A DNA stretch of 58,836 bases, from the NCBI GenBank assembly GCA_947386115.1, contig CANDNO010000010.1, forward strand, positions 1 through 58,836, given 5' to 3'. Made by a program: the position numbers and the translations under genes. This DNA comes from an uncultured Muribaculaceae bacterium. GTDB taxonomy: Bacteria; Bacteroidota; Bacteroidia; Bacteroidales; Muribaculaceae. Positions 26,251 through 35,800 of this stretch are shown here, one piece after another (within the stretch, counting starts at the first letter, position 1; the number at the start of each line of letters is the position of its first letter). The notes under the pieces were generated by a model. That model ran no database searches and had not been told where the DNA came from. It was given only the letters and a program-made list of their open reading frames with translations.

Positions 26251-26283
26251 CAAATTTATCCATAAAAGAATTAATGCCCCAAA
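26251..26283 (-). promoter_or_regulatory. promoter of the ECF sigma gene
   Basis: On the minus strand TTTG (26283-26280), a 21-base spacer and TAAATTTG (26258-26251) match the Bacteroidetes -33/-7 consensus closely. The -7 box lies 57 bases before the sigma start codon. This is one of the best promoters in the window. Confidence 0.7.
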
Positions 26284-26293
26284 AATTTACGTT

Positions 26294-26332
26294 AAAAAAA
26301 TCATCGCCCGGACCTCGCAGCCCGGACGATGA
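26294..26332 (-). terminator. minus-strand intrinsic terminator upstream of the sigma promoter
   Basis: TCATCG paired with CGATGA, one C-A mismatch, then CCGG paired with CCGG around a 10-base loop. Read leftward it ends in seven T. It lies well past the terminator of the GH36 gene, so it either blocks read-through into the sigma promoter or ends a separate short transcript from 26333-26469. Confidence 0.6.
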
Positions 26333-26469
26333 ACTTACCAAAGTTTAATTTACCCTTATCTAATTACCTAATCTTATTAACTTATGTTTTAGAGGGTCCG
26401 GCTTGGTACGTTGAACCAGTCCTATATTTATAGACGCAATACATGTGAAAATCTATAGGTATTTTAACT
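26333..26469 (-). other. gene-free stretch between two terminators; possible small RNA
   Basis: Together with the flanking elements this is the only gap above 300 bases without a gene (26194-26535). It has no credible open reading frame. On the minus strand a short TGGT/ACCA hairpin around position 26405 and the terminator at 26294-26332 would suit a small noncoding RNA starting near a TAGATTTT box (one mismatch to consensus) at about 26445-26452. This is a weak inference; nothing recognisable as a known RNA family is seen. Confidence 0.25.
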
Positions 26470-26516
26470 AAAAAAATCCATCGGCGGTTCGTTACTTCCG
26501 CTGATGGATTCTTTTT
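26470..26516. terminator. bidirectional terminator after GH36
   Basis: AATCCATCGGCGG (26475-26487) pairs with CCGCTGATGGATT (26498-26510) with one G-T wobble, around a 10-base loop. It is flanked by an A run on the left and a T run on the right. Read leftward it ends the GH36 transcript, whose stop codon is at 26536. Confidence 0.8.
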
Positions 26517-26535
26517 ATGCTATGTATCAGTATAT

Positions 26536-28749
26536 TTACTGCTCGGCTGTCAATGTCAGCACGCGCGATGCCCAGTCGTTGAGTTTATGGTAATCGACAT
26601 CGTGGGTGTAGGGTATCTCAAGACCGTTTGACATGAGGTAGCGGCCCGAGAAGCTCTTGCCCTCGAAAGGCAACGGCTTGTTGTCGATACGGTTAAGTTC
26701 CTTAACAGTGTACATCTTGTCGGGGTCGAGACCTGACATAGTAATGCGCGGGAGGTGCTGGTTGACAAATGTCTCGGTCTTCCACCAGTAGAATACGGCC
26801 TGATTCTTGTCGGGGGTAACATACATCATCGATGCCACACCTTTTTTATCATAGGGTGAAAGGAGGCGGTAAATGTCGCCTTGCTGTACTACGGGGCGTA
26901 TTGTCTTATACTCTTCGATAGCGTTGCGGCACAGCGCGATCTCTTCTTCGGTCATGTTTTTGGGCTGAATCTCCATGCCGAGGCGTCCGCTCATCGCTAC
27001 ATCGATACGGTACTTGATGGGAATGCGGCGGAATGTCTGGTGGTTGGGTGCTGCACTGATGTGCGACGCCATCACGACAGCCGGGAAGAAGTGGCTTGTG
27101 CCCCACTGCATGTACACGCGCTGCAAGGCGTCGGTGTTGTCGCTCACCCATATCTCGTCAAACCAGGGAAGAATGCCGTAATTGGCACGACCGCCACCAC
27201 TGGCACAGGCCTGGATGGTGACATCGGGATATTTAGCGCGAATGCGGTCGAGAGTCTTGGCAAATCCACGGTGAAAGTCAATCATAAGATGGCTCTGCTT
27301 GTCGGCAGTGAGATACTGCGAGCCATGGTTCATGATGGGCGCATTGGCATCCCACTTTATATAATCTATGCGGGGATACTTGGTGAGCAGTGTGTCTACG
27401 ACGGTAAACACCAGGTCCTGTACTGCGGGATTGGCGAGGTCGAGAACTACCTGTGTGCCGCCACGGCCGAGCACGGGCTCGCGGTTGGAGGGCTTGATAA
27501 TATACTCAGGGTGCTTCTCGTAGAGCTCGGATGTGGTGTTGGCCATCTCGGGCTCGATCCAGATACCGAAACGAATGCCGTTCTTGTCGGCCTCGTCAAG
27601 GAGACCGTTGATACCGTTGGGGAGCTTGCGGGTATCCACTACCCAGTCGCCAAGCGACGAGCTGTCATTGTTGCGGGGATATTTGTCGCCAAACCATCCG
27701 TCGTCCATGACGAAAAGCTCTCCGCCCATGCCGGCGATGTCGGCCATCATCTGTGCCATACCCTCCTCGTTGATGTCAAAATATACACCTTCCCAGCTGT
27801 TGAGCAGAATCTTGCGCAGGTCATTGCCGTGGGCTATCTTGTGGTCGCGGCCCCAGCGGTGCATGTTACGGCTCACTCCGCTCTTTCCTTCACGGCTGTA
27901 GGTGAGGGCCAGGGGAGGTGTAACAAAGCTCTCGCCCTTACCGAGCATATAGCTTGAATTGTCCTCATTGATGCCGGCAAAGAAATGGTGCCAGTCAGAG
28001 TCGTCGGTATCGATGGTGAGTTCATAGTTGCCGCCATAGCAGAGTGCGGCGCCTATAGTGCGGCCCTCGTTCTCGGCGGGCATGCCGTCGAGCGAGAACA
28101 TTACCTCGCCGTGAGCGGTATGAGAGTTGCGCAGGCCATCCTTATTCTTGATGGTCTTCATGCCGGGAGTGAGCTGCTCCTCGACCACATTGGCCTCGTT
28201 GGCCCACGATCCGGTGAACGATGTGAGGTAGACGTTGCCACGGCGCAGGGGCAGATAGCCCGATGAAAACTCGCGCAGCAAAACCGTTTTCTTATCGCGG
28301 TTGACAGCCTCGGCCCAGGTCTCGATGACATCATTGTCGGGGTAGGTAAGATAATTGAGCTTGATATCGAATGGATAGTGACGGTCGGTCATGGTCACGG
28401 TGGTGAGTTTCGACCCGTCTTCACGCGTGGTCTCATCGGTCGAGGTCACGGCCATGTCGAGCGTCATGTTGCCGTCGGGGTGGCTTACACTCATCGCGGT
28501 CTCGCGCATCGCACTCATGCCATACACGGGGTAGGCATCGTGCCACTGCTTGGTCGAGGCGGCCACATTATCTATATCGGCCGCGTTCAATGCGTCTCCA
28601 TAGTAGATAAATTTGAGCGGTTGCCCGGCTGTGGCATCGAGCAACATAGTGGTGTGTGGTGTGTTGATGTTGATGATTTCAGCGCCGGCTATGAACCCGC
28701 ATGCGAGCAACGAGGCGATAGCCGTACCGAACTGTTTTTGTATTTGCAT
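26536..28749 (-). CDS. GH36 alpha-galactosidase
   Basis: This 737-residue exported retaining alpha-galactosidase has a signal peptide at about 1-22. The N-terminal beta-supersandwich (about 25-300) is followed by the barrel with LLNSWEGVYFDI, FVMDDGWFG, nucleophile Asp467 in YIKWDAN, the classic ACASGGGR and the acid/base Asp537 in VSDNTD, then a C-terminal beta domain. It would strip alpha-1,6-galactose from galactomannan or galactoglucomannan. It is transcribed divergently from the AraC regulator and has its own -7 box (28777-28784), preceded by copies of the ATAGTATC-type element. This links it to the mannan genes rather than to the sigma/FecR pair. Confidence 0.93.
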   Translation of the reverse strand: MQIQKQFGTAIASLLACGFIAGAEIININTPHTTMLLDATAGQPLKFIYYGDALNAADIDNVAASTKQWHDAYPVYGMSAMRETAMSVSHPDGNMTLDMAVTSTDETTREDGSKLTTVTMTDRHYPFDIKLNYLTYPDNDVIETWAEAVNRDKKTVLLREFSSGYLPLRRGNVYLTSFTGSWANEANVVEEQLTPGMKTIKNKDGLRNSHTAHGEVMFSLDGMPAENEGRTIGAALCYGGNYELTIDTDDSDWHHFFAGINEDNSSYMLGKGESFVTPPLALTYSREGKSGVSRNMHRWGRDHKIAHGNDLRKILLNSWEGVYFDINEEGMAQMMADIAGMGGELFVMDDGWFGDKYPRNNDSSSLGDWVVDTRKLPNGINGLLDEADKNGIRFGIWIEPEMANTTSELYEKHPEYIIKPSNREPVLGRGGTQVVLDLANPAVQDLVFTVVDTLLTKYPRIDYIKWDANAPIMNHGSQYLTADKQSHLMIDFHRGFAKTLDRIRAKYPDVTIQACASGGGRANYGILPWFDEIWVSDNTDALQRVYMQWGTSHFFPAVVMASHISAAPNHQTFRRIPIKYRIDVAMSGRLGMEIQPKNMTEEEIALCRNAIEEYKTIRPVVQQGDIYRLLSPYDKKGVASMMYVTPDKNQAVFYWWKTETFVNQHLPRITMSGLDPDKMYTVKELNRIDNKPLPFEGKSFSGRYLMSNGLEIPYTHDVDYHKLNDWASRVLTLTAEQ

Positions 28750-28776
28750 GATATAATGGTATTAGTGATTTGCCTA

Positions 28777-28784
28777 CAAAAATA
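28777..28784 (-). promoter_or_regulatory. -7 box of the GH36 promoter
   Basis: On the minus strand this reads TATTTTTG, a full match to TAnnTTTG, 27 bases before the GH36 start. The expected -33 TTTG is missing. Instead an ATAGTATT element ends 21 bases upstream, which suggests an activator-dependent promoter. Confidence 0.6.
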
Positions 28785-28805
28785 ATAAGAAAAAATCCAA
28801 TAAAT

Positions 28806-28848
28806 AATACTATGACACTATAACGGTCAATTATGTCAAAATAGTATC
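28806..28848. promoter_or_regulatory. candidate AraC-regulator sites between GH36 and araC-type gene
   Basis: ATAGTATC lies at 28841-28848 on the plus strand. On the minus strand ATAGTGTC (28821-28814) and ATAGTATT (28813-28806) face GH36. Similar elements lie before the GH5 and SusC genes. The shared sequence is seen directly; binding by the adjacent AraC regulator is inferred. Confidence 0.5.
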
Positions 28849-28859
28849 GTACCCGATGG

Positions 28860-28889
28860 TTGCATATTCAATTTTTATGACTATTTTTG
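28860..28889 (+). promoter_or_regulatory. promoter of the AraC regulator
   Basis: TTG at 28860-28862, a 19-base spacer and TATTTTTG at 28882-28889 fit the -33/-7 pattern. The AraC start codon is 27 bases downstream. Unlike the GH36, GH5 and SusC promoters, this one keeps a -33 element, as expected for basal expression of a regulator. Confidence 0.6.
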
Positions 28890-28916
28890 CATTTGTTCTA
28901 AAGCCTTAACCAAACC

Positions 28917-29795
28917 ATGACAAAAATCATTACCGAGATTACTCCGCTATCGGAACACGACTGCTTTTACCTCGTCGACCGATACAAACCATGTTTCGAT
29001 TACCCCATTCACAAGCATGGCGAAATTGAAATCAATTTTGTGAGCAACTGCAAGGGTTGCCAGCGCATCGTAGGCGACTCGATCGAAACGCTCGATTACT
29101 ATGATCTTGTCATGATAGGCCCCAACGTGGAGCACACGTGGGAACAGAACGGCATCACACAGCAGGGCGACCTGCGCGAGATAACGATACAATGGGCCAG
29201 GACATCGGCCGAGGGTGAGTTTCTCAACAAGAATCAGCTCACATCGCTCCGCGATTTATTCATAAGGGCTCAAAACGGCATCGCTTTCGGCCAGGAATTC
29301 ATCAAGAGCCTGCTGCCGAAGCTTGATGAGCTCGTTTCGCCCCAGCCGGGTTTCATGCGTTTTCTCAAACTTCTCGAGATAATGTACCTCATGTCGCTGA
29401 CCGACGACTGGCACCCGCTGTCGACCACCGCTTTTGCCAACGTGGCCGACACGAGCAACTCGCGACGCATCAAAAAAATCAAGGATTACATCAACAAGAA
29501 CTATGCCGAGACCATCAGGCTTGAAGAGCTGGCGGCGCTTGTCAACATGACACCGTCGTCGTTCAGCCGTTTTTTCAAGTCGCGCACCGGCAGCACGCTG
29601 TCCGACTACATTATTGATATACGTATAGGCCACGCCATACGCAGCCTCGTCGACACGACCATGACCAGTTCTGAGATATGCTACCAGTGTGGTTTCAACA
29701 ATATCTCCAACTTCAACAGGCTATTCCGCAAGAAAAAAGGTTGCAGCCCCATGGAATTCCGCGAAAATTACATTAAAACCAAAGTTATTATATAA
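28917..29795 (+). CDS. AraC-family transcriptional regulator (cupin sensor)
   Basis: This 292-residue cytoplasmic regulator has an N-terminal AraC-type cupin domain (about 10-150; His32, His34 and Glu36 in IHKHGEIE, DLVMIGPNVEHTWEQ). A C-terminal double helix-turn-helix follows (about 185-290; RLEELAALVNMTPSSFSRFF, then SSEICYQCGFNNISNFNRLF and KKGCSPMEFR). It probably senses a mannan-derived sugar directly and activates the mannan genes. This differs from the hybrid two-component or ECF/FecR control common in such loci. It ends in TAATG, sharing one base with the start of the following esterase gene, so the two are coupled. Confidence 0.92.
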   Translation: MTKIITEITPLSEHDCFYLVDRYKPCFDYPIHKHGEIEINFVSNCKGCQRIVGDSIETLDYYDLVMIGPNVEHTWEQNGITQQGDLREITIQWARTSAEGEFLNKNQLTSLRDLFIRAQNGIAFGQEFIKSLLPKLDELVSPQPGFMRFLKLLEIMYLMSLTDDWHPLSTTAFANVADTSNSRRIKKIKDYINKNYAETIRLEELAALVNMTPSSFSRFFKSRTGSTLSDYIIDIRIGHAIRSLVDTTMTSSEICYQCGFNNISNFNRLFRKKKGCSPMEFRENYIKTKVII

Positions 29796-31234
29796 TGAGA
29801 CTATACAATCACATCATAGCTGCCGCCGTTGCAGCTATCGCATTCTCCCCTGCAGCCAAGGCTGCAATCGAGCTCCCCGATATCGTTGGCAACAATATGG
29901 TCGTGCAGCAGAATGCCGATGCCCGCCTGTGGGGATGGGCTACTCCCGGCAGCAAAGTGACCGTGAGCGCCTCCTGGGTCCCCAAGAAAAAGGTTACCGC
30001 GACGACAGCTGAGAACGGCCGCTGGGACCTCTCGCTCCCCACCCCCGCCGCGACATTTGACCCGCAGTCGATTCACATCTCGGGCGACGGGAGCGACATC
30101 ACTCTCGGCAACGTCCTCGTGGGCGAGGTATGGTTCTGCTCGGGACAGTCCAACATGGAGATGCCCCTGCGCGGCTTCAACATGCAACATGTCGACGAAG
30201 CGCCCGAAGCCATCGCCTACTCGGGCAGCTACCCCGGCATACGCTTCGCCACCGTGCCCAAAAGTGCATCCTATACCCCGCAGGAGCGTGTAAGCAGCCC
30301 CTGGGTCGAGAGCAATCCCGAGAACGCACCCGAGTTCAGCGCGCTGGCATTCTTCTTCGCCCGCTCGCTCACCGAGCTTCTCAACGTCCCCGTGGGTATC
30401 ATCTCCTGCTCCTACGGCGGCAGCAAGGTCGAGGGATGGCAGTCGCGCGAGCAGCTTTCGAAGTATCCCGAGTGGGACATCGACCGCGAGGCGGCCGACA
30501 GCACGATGACCGAGTATGAGCGCATCAACGTCATGTACAACGCCATGCTGCACCCGCTCATCGGCTACACCATCAAGGGTTTCCTCTGGAACCAGGGCGA
30601 GTCAAACGTAGGCCGCCACGACACCTACCCGCAGCACCAGCTTGACATGGTAACCGAGTGGCGCGACAAATGGGGCCAGGGCGAACTGCCTTTTTACTTC
30701 GTTGAGATTCCCGGCTGGGAGTACGGCGACGTCAACGGCGACTGGGCCGCTATTTTCCGCGAGTGCCAGCACCGCGCGGCCGAGATGATTCCGAACAGCG
30801 GCATCGTATGCACCAGCGACCTTGTGTACCCCGACCAGCCTCACAACATCCACGCCCCCATCAAGCGCCCCATAGGCGAGCGCCTCGCCTTCATGGCCGG
30901 CAACAAGACCTACGGCATCAAGGGCCTCCCGGTCTACTATCCCCGCTTCAAGTCGATGACCGTCGACGGCAACAAGGCTTCACTGTCGTTCCACTACATG
31001 CCCAGCGGCTTCACCCCCTACCAGAATCTCGAGGGTTTTGAAGCGGCCGGCGATGACGGAGTCTTCCATCCCGCCAACGCCTGGGGCAACTGGGACAAAC
31101 TCACGATCGACATCTCCTGCCCCGAAGTGGAACAGATCAAGGACGTGCGCTACAATTTCAAGAACTTTGCAGTGGGCAAGATACACAACCACCTCGGCCT
31201 CCCTATCATACCCTTCCGCACCGACAAAAAATAA
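29795..31234 (+). CDS. SGNH-family carbohydrate acetylesterase (sialate O-acetylesterase-like)
   Basis: This 479-residue exported SASA-type esterase has a signal peptide at about 1-23. After an N-terminal beta domain (VGNNMVVQQNADARLWGWA) comes block I CSGQSNM with nucleophile Ser119, then SCSYGGSKVEGW (oxyanion Gly) and WNQGESN. A late His lies in the PHNIHAPIKR segment. In a mannan locus the natural role is removal of acetyl groups from acetylated glucomannan, either before or after import into the periplasm. It is coupled to the AraC gene. Specificity among acetylated sugars cannot be read from sequence. Confidence 0.85.
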   Translation: MRLYNHIIAAAVAAIAFSPAAKAAIELPDIVGNNMVVQQNADARLWGWATPGSKVTVSASWVPKKKVTATTAENGRWDLSLPTPAATFDPQSIHISGDGSDITLGNVLVGEVWFCSGQSNMEMPLRGFNMQHVDEAPEAIAYSGSYPGIRFATVPKSASYTPQERVSSPWVESNPENAPEFSALAFFFARSLTELLNVPVGIISCSYGGSKVEGWQSREQLSKYPEWDIDREAADSTMTEYERINVMYNAMLHPLIGYTIKGFLWNQGESNVGRHDTYPQHQLDMVTEWRDKWGQGELPFYFVEIPGWEYGDVNGDWAAIFRECQHRAAEMIPNSGIVCTSDLVYPDQPHNIHAPIKRPIGERLAFMAGNKTYGIKGLPVYYPRFKSMTVDGNKASLSFHYMPSGFTPYQNLEGFEAAGDDGVFHPANAWGNWDKLTIDISCPEVEQIKDVRYNFKNFAVGKIHNHLGLPIIPFRTDKK

Positions 31235-31269
31235 GAGACGGTTCGACAATAAAAAACAACATTGTAAAA

Positions 31270-31329
31270 ATAGTATCACATAAAGACAACATAGCACTAT
31301 CAACGTCACGATAATATTGCATACCTTTG
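31270..31329 (+). promoter_or_regulatory. GH5 promoter with 21-bp-spaced ATAG elements
   Basis: ATAGTATC (31270) and ATAGCACT (31291) are spaced exactly 21 bases start to start, two helical turns. The -7 box TACCTTTG is at 31322-31329, 24 bases before the GH5 ATG, and no -33 TTTG is present. The downstream half-site ends 23 bases before the -7 box, a typical layout for an AraC activator replacing -33 recognition. Confidence 0.55.
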
Positions 31330-31353
31330 CTGCCGTAACTTCAATCTACATCC

Positions 31354-32664
31354 ATGAAAGCAATATCATTACTCGCGGCAGCCTCTCTATTGCTAGGCAC
31401 AGCCGCCTGCAATAACAAAAAACAACAAAGTGTCGACGACACAGTGCCATTCGTAACCGCTAAAAATGGCAATTTTTATATCGGCGACTCTATATATAAT
31501 TATGTAGGTACAAATTTCTGGTATGGAGCAATACTCGCGAGCGAGGGACGCGGCGGCGACCGCACTCGCCTCGCCCGCGAGCTTGACCTCCTTCAAGAGC
31601 TCGGCATCGACAACCTGCGTGTGCTCGTAGGCGGTGATGGCGACGAGAATGTCCCCTCACACATCATGCCCGTGCTCCAGACCGCTCCCGGCGTCTACAA
31701 CGACACCATCCTCGACGGTCTCGACTATCTGATGTCACAACTCGAATCGCGCAACATGAAAGCCGTGCTTTACCTCAACAACGCCTGGGAGTGGAGCGGC
31801 GGCTACGGCCAGTATCTCGAATGGGCCGGCGAGGGCCCCACGCCCAACCCCGCAATCGACGGCTACCAGGCCTACATCAACCACGTGGCGCGTTTCGTCA
31901 CCAACGACTCGGCCAAAGCCCTTGCTGCCGACCATGTGCGCAACATCGTCACCCGCACCAACCGCTACACCGGCAAGCCCTACACCCAGTCGCCCGCCCT
32001 CATGTCATGGCAGATTGCCAACGAGCCCCGCGCCTTCGCGCCCGACTCGACAACAAAACGAGCGTTCGCGGCATGGATCAAAGACCAGGCCTCGCTTATA
32101 AAGAGCCTCGACCCCAACCACATGGTAAGCACCGGCAGCGAAGGCCTCAACGGCTGCGAGGGCGACATTGACCTCTGGAACGAAATACACACCGACCCCA
32201 ATATCGACTACGGCATCATACACCTGTGGCCCTACAACTGGAGCTGGGTATCGCCCGAGACACTCATAGCCGACGTCGATACAGCCTGCGTGCTCACCAA
32301 CGACTACATCTCACGCCACGCAGAGCTTATGCGCGCGGCCGGCAAACCGCTCGTACTCGAAGAGTTCGGATTCCCCCGTGACAACATGGCCTATGCCCCC
32401 GGCTCGCCTACCAAGGCCCGCGACCGATTCTACAGCCACGTATTCTCACTCATTCGCGACACCGACATGATCCAGGGATGCAACATATGGGGATGGGGCG
32501 GCCTCGCCGTTCCGGCCCACGACAACTGGCAGCCATGGGATCCATACACAGGCGACCCAGCCCAGGAACCGCAGGGACTCAACTCGGTATTCGCAGCCGA
32601 TTCCACCACCATCAAAATAATACAATCCTACGCCACAACACTTCGTAACAGAAATACACAATAA
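31354..32664 (+). CDS. GH5 (subfamily 7-type) endo-beta-1,4-mannanase lipoprotein
   Basis: This 436-residue lipoprotein has a lipobox ending at Cys19 (LGTAAC). A single GH5 barrel shows the mannanase pattern: NYVGTNFWYGAIL, LGIDNLRVLVGG, NAWEWSGGYGQYLEW, the acid/base Glu224 in WQIANEPR, HLWPYNW, and nucleophile Glu337 in LVLEEFG. It would cut beta-1,4-mannan backbones internally. Family GH5 is firm and subfamily 7 is strongly suggested by the WEWSGGYGQYLEW segment. It has its own regulated promoter and is separated from the SusC operon by about 200 bases. Whether it sits on the cell surface or faces the periplasm is not decidable from the few residues after the Cys. Confidence 0.92.
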   Translation: MKAISLLAAASLLLGTAACNNKKQQSVDDTVPFVTAKNGNFYIGDSIYNYVGTNFWYGAILASEGRGGDRTRLARELDLLQELGIDNLRVLVGGDGDENVPSHIMPVLQTAPGVYNDTILDGLDYLMSQLESRNMKAVLYLNNAWEWSGGYGQYLEWAGEGPTPNPAIDGYQAYINHVARFVTNDSAKALAADHVRNIVTRTNRYTGKPYTQSPALMSWQIANEPRAFAPDSTTKRAFAAWIKDQASLIKSLDPNHMVSTGSEGLNGCEGDIDLWNEIHTDPNIDYGIIHLWPYNWSWVSPETLIADVDTACVLTNDYISRHAELMRAAGKPLVLEEFGFPRDNMAYAPGSPTKARDRFYSHVFSLIRDTDMIQGCNIWGWGGLAVPAHDNWQPWDPYTGDPAQEPQGLNSVFAADSTTIKIIQSYATTLRNRNTQ

Positions 32665-32724
32665 TTTAACGAAAAGACGCAAACACCTATATGCTAATTC
32701 GTTAAAAAAACACATTACCAAAAT

Positions 32725-32783
32725 ATAGTAGCATAATAAGGCAATATAGTATCGCTAAAGTTCGTTTGAAATGCTGAACTTTG
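32725..32783 (+). promoter_or_regulatory. SusC operon promoter region with 21-bp-spaced ATAGTA repeats
   Basis: AATATAGTAGC (32722-32732) and AATATAGTATC (32743-32753) are near-identical direct repeats 21 bases apart. The second ends 22 bases before GAACTTTG (32776-32783), one mismatch from the -7 consensus. The layout mirrors that before GH5. The leader to the SusC start is about 80 bases. Confidence 0.5.
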
Positions 32784-32865
32784 CCGACGCTATGATACAA
32801 TCATTGTGTCATTCCAAGAGATTATTAACAATTTAACCAATCATATTCCTTAAATCACTCTGTGC

Positions 32866-35800
32866 ATGGAAACAAGTAAAAACATGTATGTCAGATTGCT
32901 TTTGGCCGCATTCTTCGGAGTCATTGCCATGAGCATGTCAGCACAGACCACGGTTACAGGTAACGTCACTGACGATATCGGCGACCCGTTGGTAGGTGTA
33001 ACAGTAATTGAAGTAGGCAAAGCCGGCGGCGTAGCTACCGACTTTGACGGCAACTATTCTATCGTAGTTGCGGACCCCAACAACGCTACATTGCGTTTCT
33101 CTTACGTAGGTACAACTACACAAGAAATCGAACTTAAAGGCCGCACCACTCTCGACGTGGTACTCAAGACCTCATCGGAAGTTCTTGACGAAGTAGTCGT
33201 AGTAGGTTACGGCACACAACGCAAAAGTGACATCACCGGTTCTGTAGCCCGCCTGAGCGAAGAACAGATGCGTCAGACCATCGTTACCAACGCCGACCAG
33301 ATGCTCCAGGGCAAGGTTGCCGGCGTACAGGTTACACAGAACTCGGGCGCACCCGGCGGTGCAACATCAATCCGCATTCGTGGTGCGAGCTCACTTAACT
33401 CTTCCAATGAGCCTCTCTACATCATCGACGGTATCCCCATGAACATGTCGGGCAGCGACATAGGCGGTTTTGACTGGGCCGGTGGTTCAAACGGACAGAC
33501 CAAAGTCAATCCCCTCGCAGCAATCGCACCGAGCGATATCGTAAGCATCGACGTGCTCAAGGACGCATCGGCCTGTGCCATCTACGGTGCAGCTGGCGCC
33601 AACGGTGTCGTTATGGTAACCACCCGCCGCGGCTCGGCAGGTCACAATAATGTAACCTACGACGGCTACATCGCATGGCAGCAGACAGCCAAGCGCATCG
33701 ACATGATGGACCTGCGCGAATATGCCCGCTACCAGCAGCAGCTTTATGCCGAGGGCATCATCGGTGACAACAACATGGACCCCGCCTACCGCGACGAGAC
33801 TCTCTTAGGCCGCGGTACCGACTGGCAGGACGAGATTTTCCGCACCGCGTTCATGCAGAACCATCAGGTGGGTCTTAACGGCGGTAACGACAAAGTCACC
33901 TACGCCGTGTCGGCCGGCTGGATGGACCAGGAAGGTATCATCATAGGCTCCGACTTCACCCGCTTCAACACCCGCTTCAACATCGACAGCAACTTCACCA
34001 GCTGGCTCAAACTCGGAGGCTCGCTTGCATATACCCGCACCGACGAGAAGATTACCCTCAACGACGGTAGCGACGGTGTTATCATGCAGGCCATGACAAT
34101 GGTACCCTCGGTTCCCGTTCGCGACTTCGAAGGCAACTGGGCCGGTCCTACAACTGTAAACGGATCGTCGACCTGGAACCCCGTAGCTCTTGCACTCGAC
34201 AAGAACAACACTCTCCTGCGCCAGCGCGTAACCGGTAACTTCTATGTAAGCGCCGATTTCCTGAAATATTTCACTTTCCGCGCCGAGTATGCGTTTGACG
34301 CTTCTCAGAACCAGAACAAAGCTTACGTTCCCCGCTACAAATTCGGTCTCGTAAGCAACGATATCAATCAGATGATGCAGCGCGAGGACCACTCGTTCTA
34401 CTGGATGCAGAAAGACTACATCACCTATCACCAGAACTTTAACGACAAGCACGATGTAACCGTAATGGCAGGTTTCGAGGCTTCGAAATCCAACTGGAAC
34501 GGCACCTCGCTCATCAAGAAGAACTTTACCACCGACGATATCTTTGTAATAGGTGAAGACGGCGAGTTTGTAAGCAACTCGGGATGGCAGGATGCAGCAT
34601 CGACAGCATCGGTATTCGCCCGCGCCAACTATTCGTTCGACAACCGTTACCTCTTGACCGCCACCATACGTCGCGACGGCTCTTCGAAATTCGGCAGCAA
34701 GAACAAGTGGGGCTCATTCCCCTCGGTAGCTCTCGCATGGCGTATCAACCAGGAGAAATTCCTCGAGAACGCCTACTGGCTCAACAACCTTAAACTGCGT
34801 CTCGGCTACGGTCGCGTAGGTAACTCAAACATCGACACCTACCGCTACGGTGCCGCCATGCAGACGATGCTTACCCCCAACGGTACCGCATACTTCCCCA
34901 ACAACCTGGCCAACCCCAACCTTAAGTGGGAATCGTCGGAGCAGTTCAACGCCGGTCTTGACATCGCTGTTCTGCAAAACCGCCTCGACATCACTGTCGA
35001 CGTCTACAAGAAGCAGACCAAAGACCTGCTCATGCAGGTGTTCACCCCCGGACACATTGCCTCCAACGACTGGGGTACCATCCAGACACCCTACTCCAAC
35101 ATAGGTAAGACCCAGAACACAGGTATCGACCTGCAGATCAATGCCCGTCCCGTGATAACCAAAGATTTCAACTGGAGCTCGTCGCTCACACTCTCACACA
35201 ACAAGAACAAAGTTGTAGCTCTTAACGATGACTCTCAGGTTCTTTACGGCAACGTTGACTGGTATGCACCCTTCCAGACGGTATCTATGTTCAAGGTAGG
35301 CCAGCCCATGGGCGTGTTCTACGGCTACGTTACCGACGGTTTCTTCATGAATGAGGCCGACATCGTAGGCTCTGCAACCCAGACCGGCGGCGACAAACCC
35401 TACGCCAACAAGATCGACAAGACTTCGGGCGCGTGGGTAGGTGACATCAAGTTCCGTGACCTCAACGGCGACGGTATCATCAACGACAAGGACCAGCAGG
35501 TAATCGGCGACCCGAACCCCGACATTACATTCGGTTTCACCAATACATTCCAGTATAAGGAATGGGAGCTCAATGTAGGCCTCACAGGCCAGATCGGCGG
35601 CGACGTGCTCAACTGGGCCCGCTACAAGACCGAAGGTCTCGCCTCAATCTGGGATAACCAGGCTACATCGGTTCTTGACCGCGTGCAGATAGGCAAGATC
35701 GATCCCGCAGGCGGCAATGACATCTCCAACCTCCAGGTTGTAGGCGGTGGCAAGAACGGTATCCCCCGTTTCTCGAGCCTTGACGGCAACGGCAACAACC

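Noticed and set aside
26881-27957. Long plus-strand open frame opposite GH36 (358 codons)
   Set aside because: It lies entirely antisense to a GH36 with all catalytic motifs, and no domain or good ribosome binding site is seen.
32665-32706. Inverted repeat TTTAACGAA / TTCGTTAAA after GH5 as a terminator
   Set aside because: The 24-base loop is long, the stem is AT-rich and no T-run follows on the plus strand, so it is not convincing as an intrinsic terminator.
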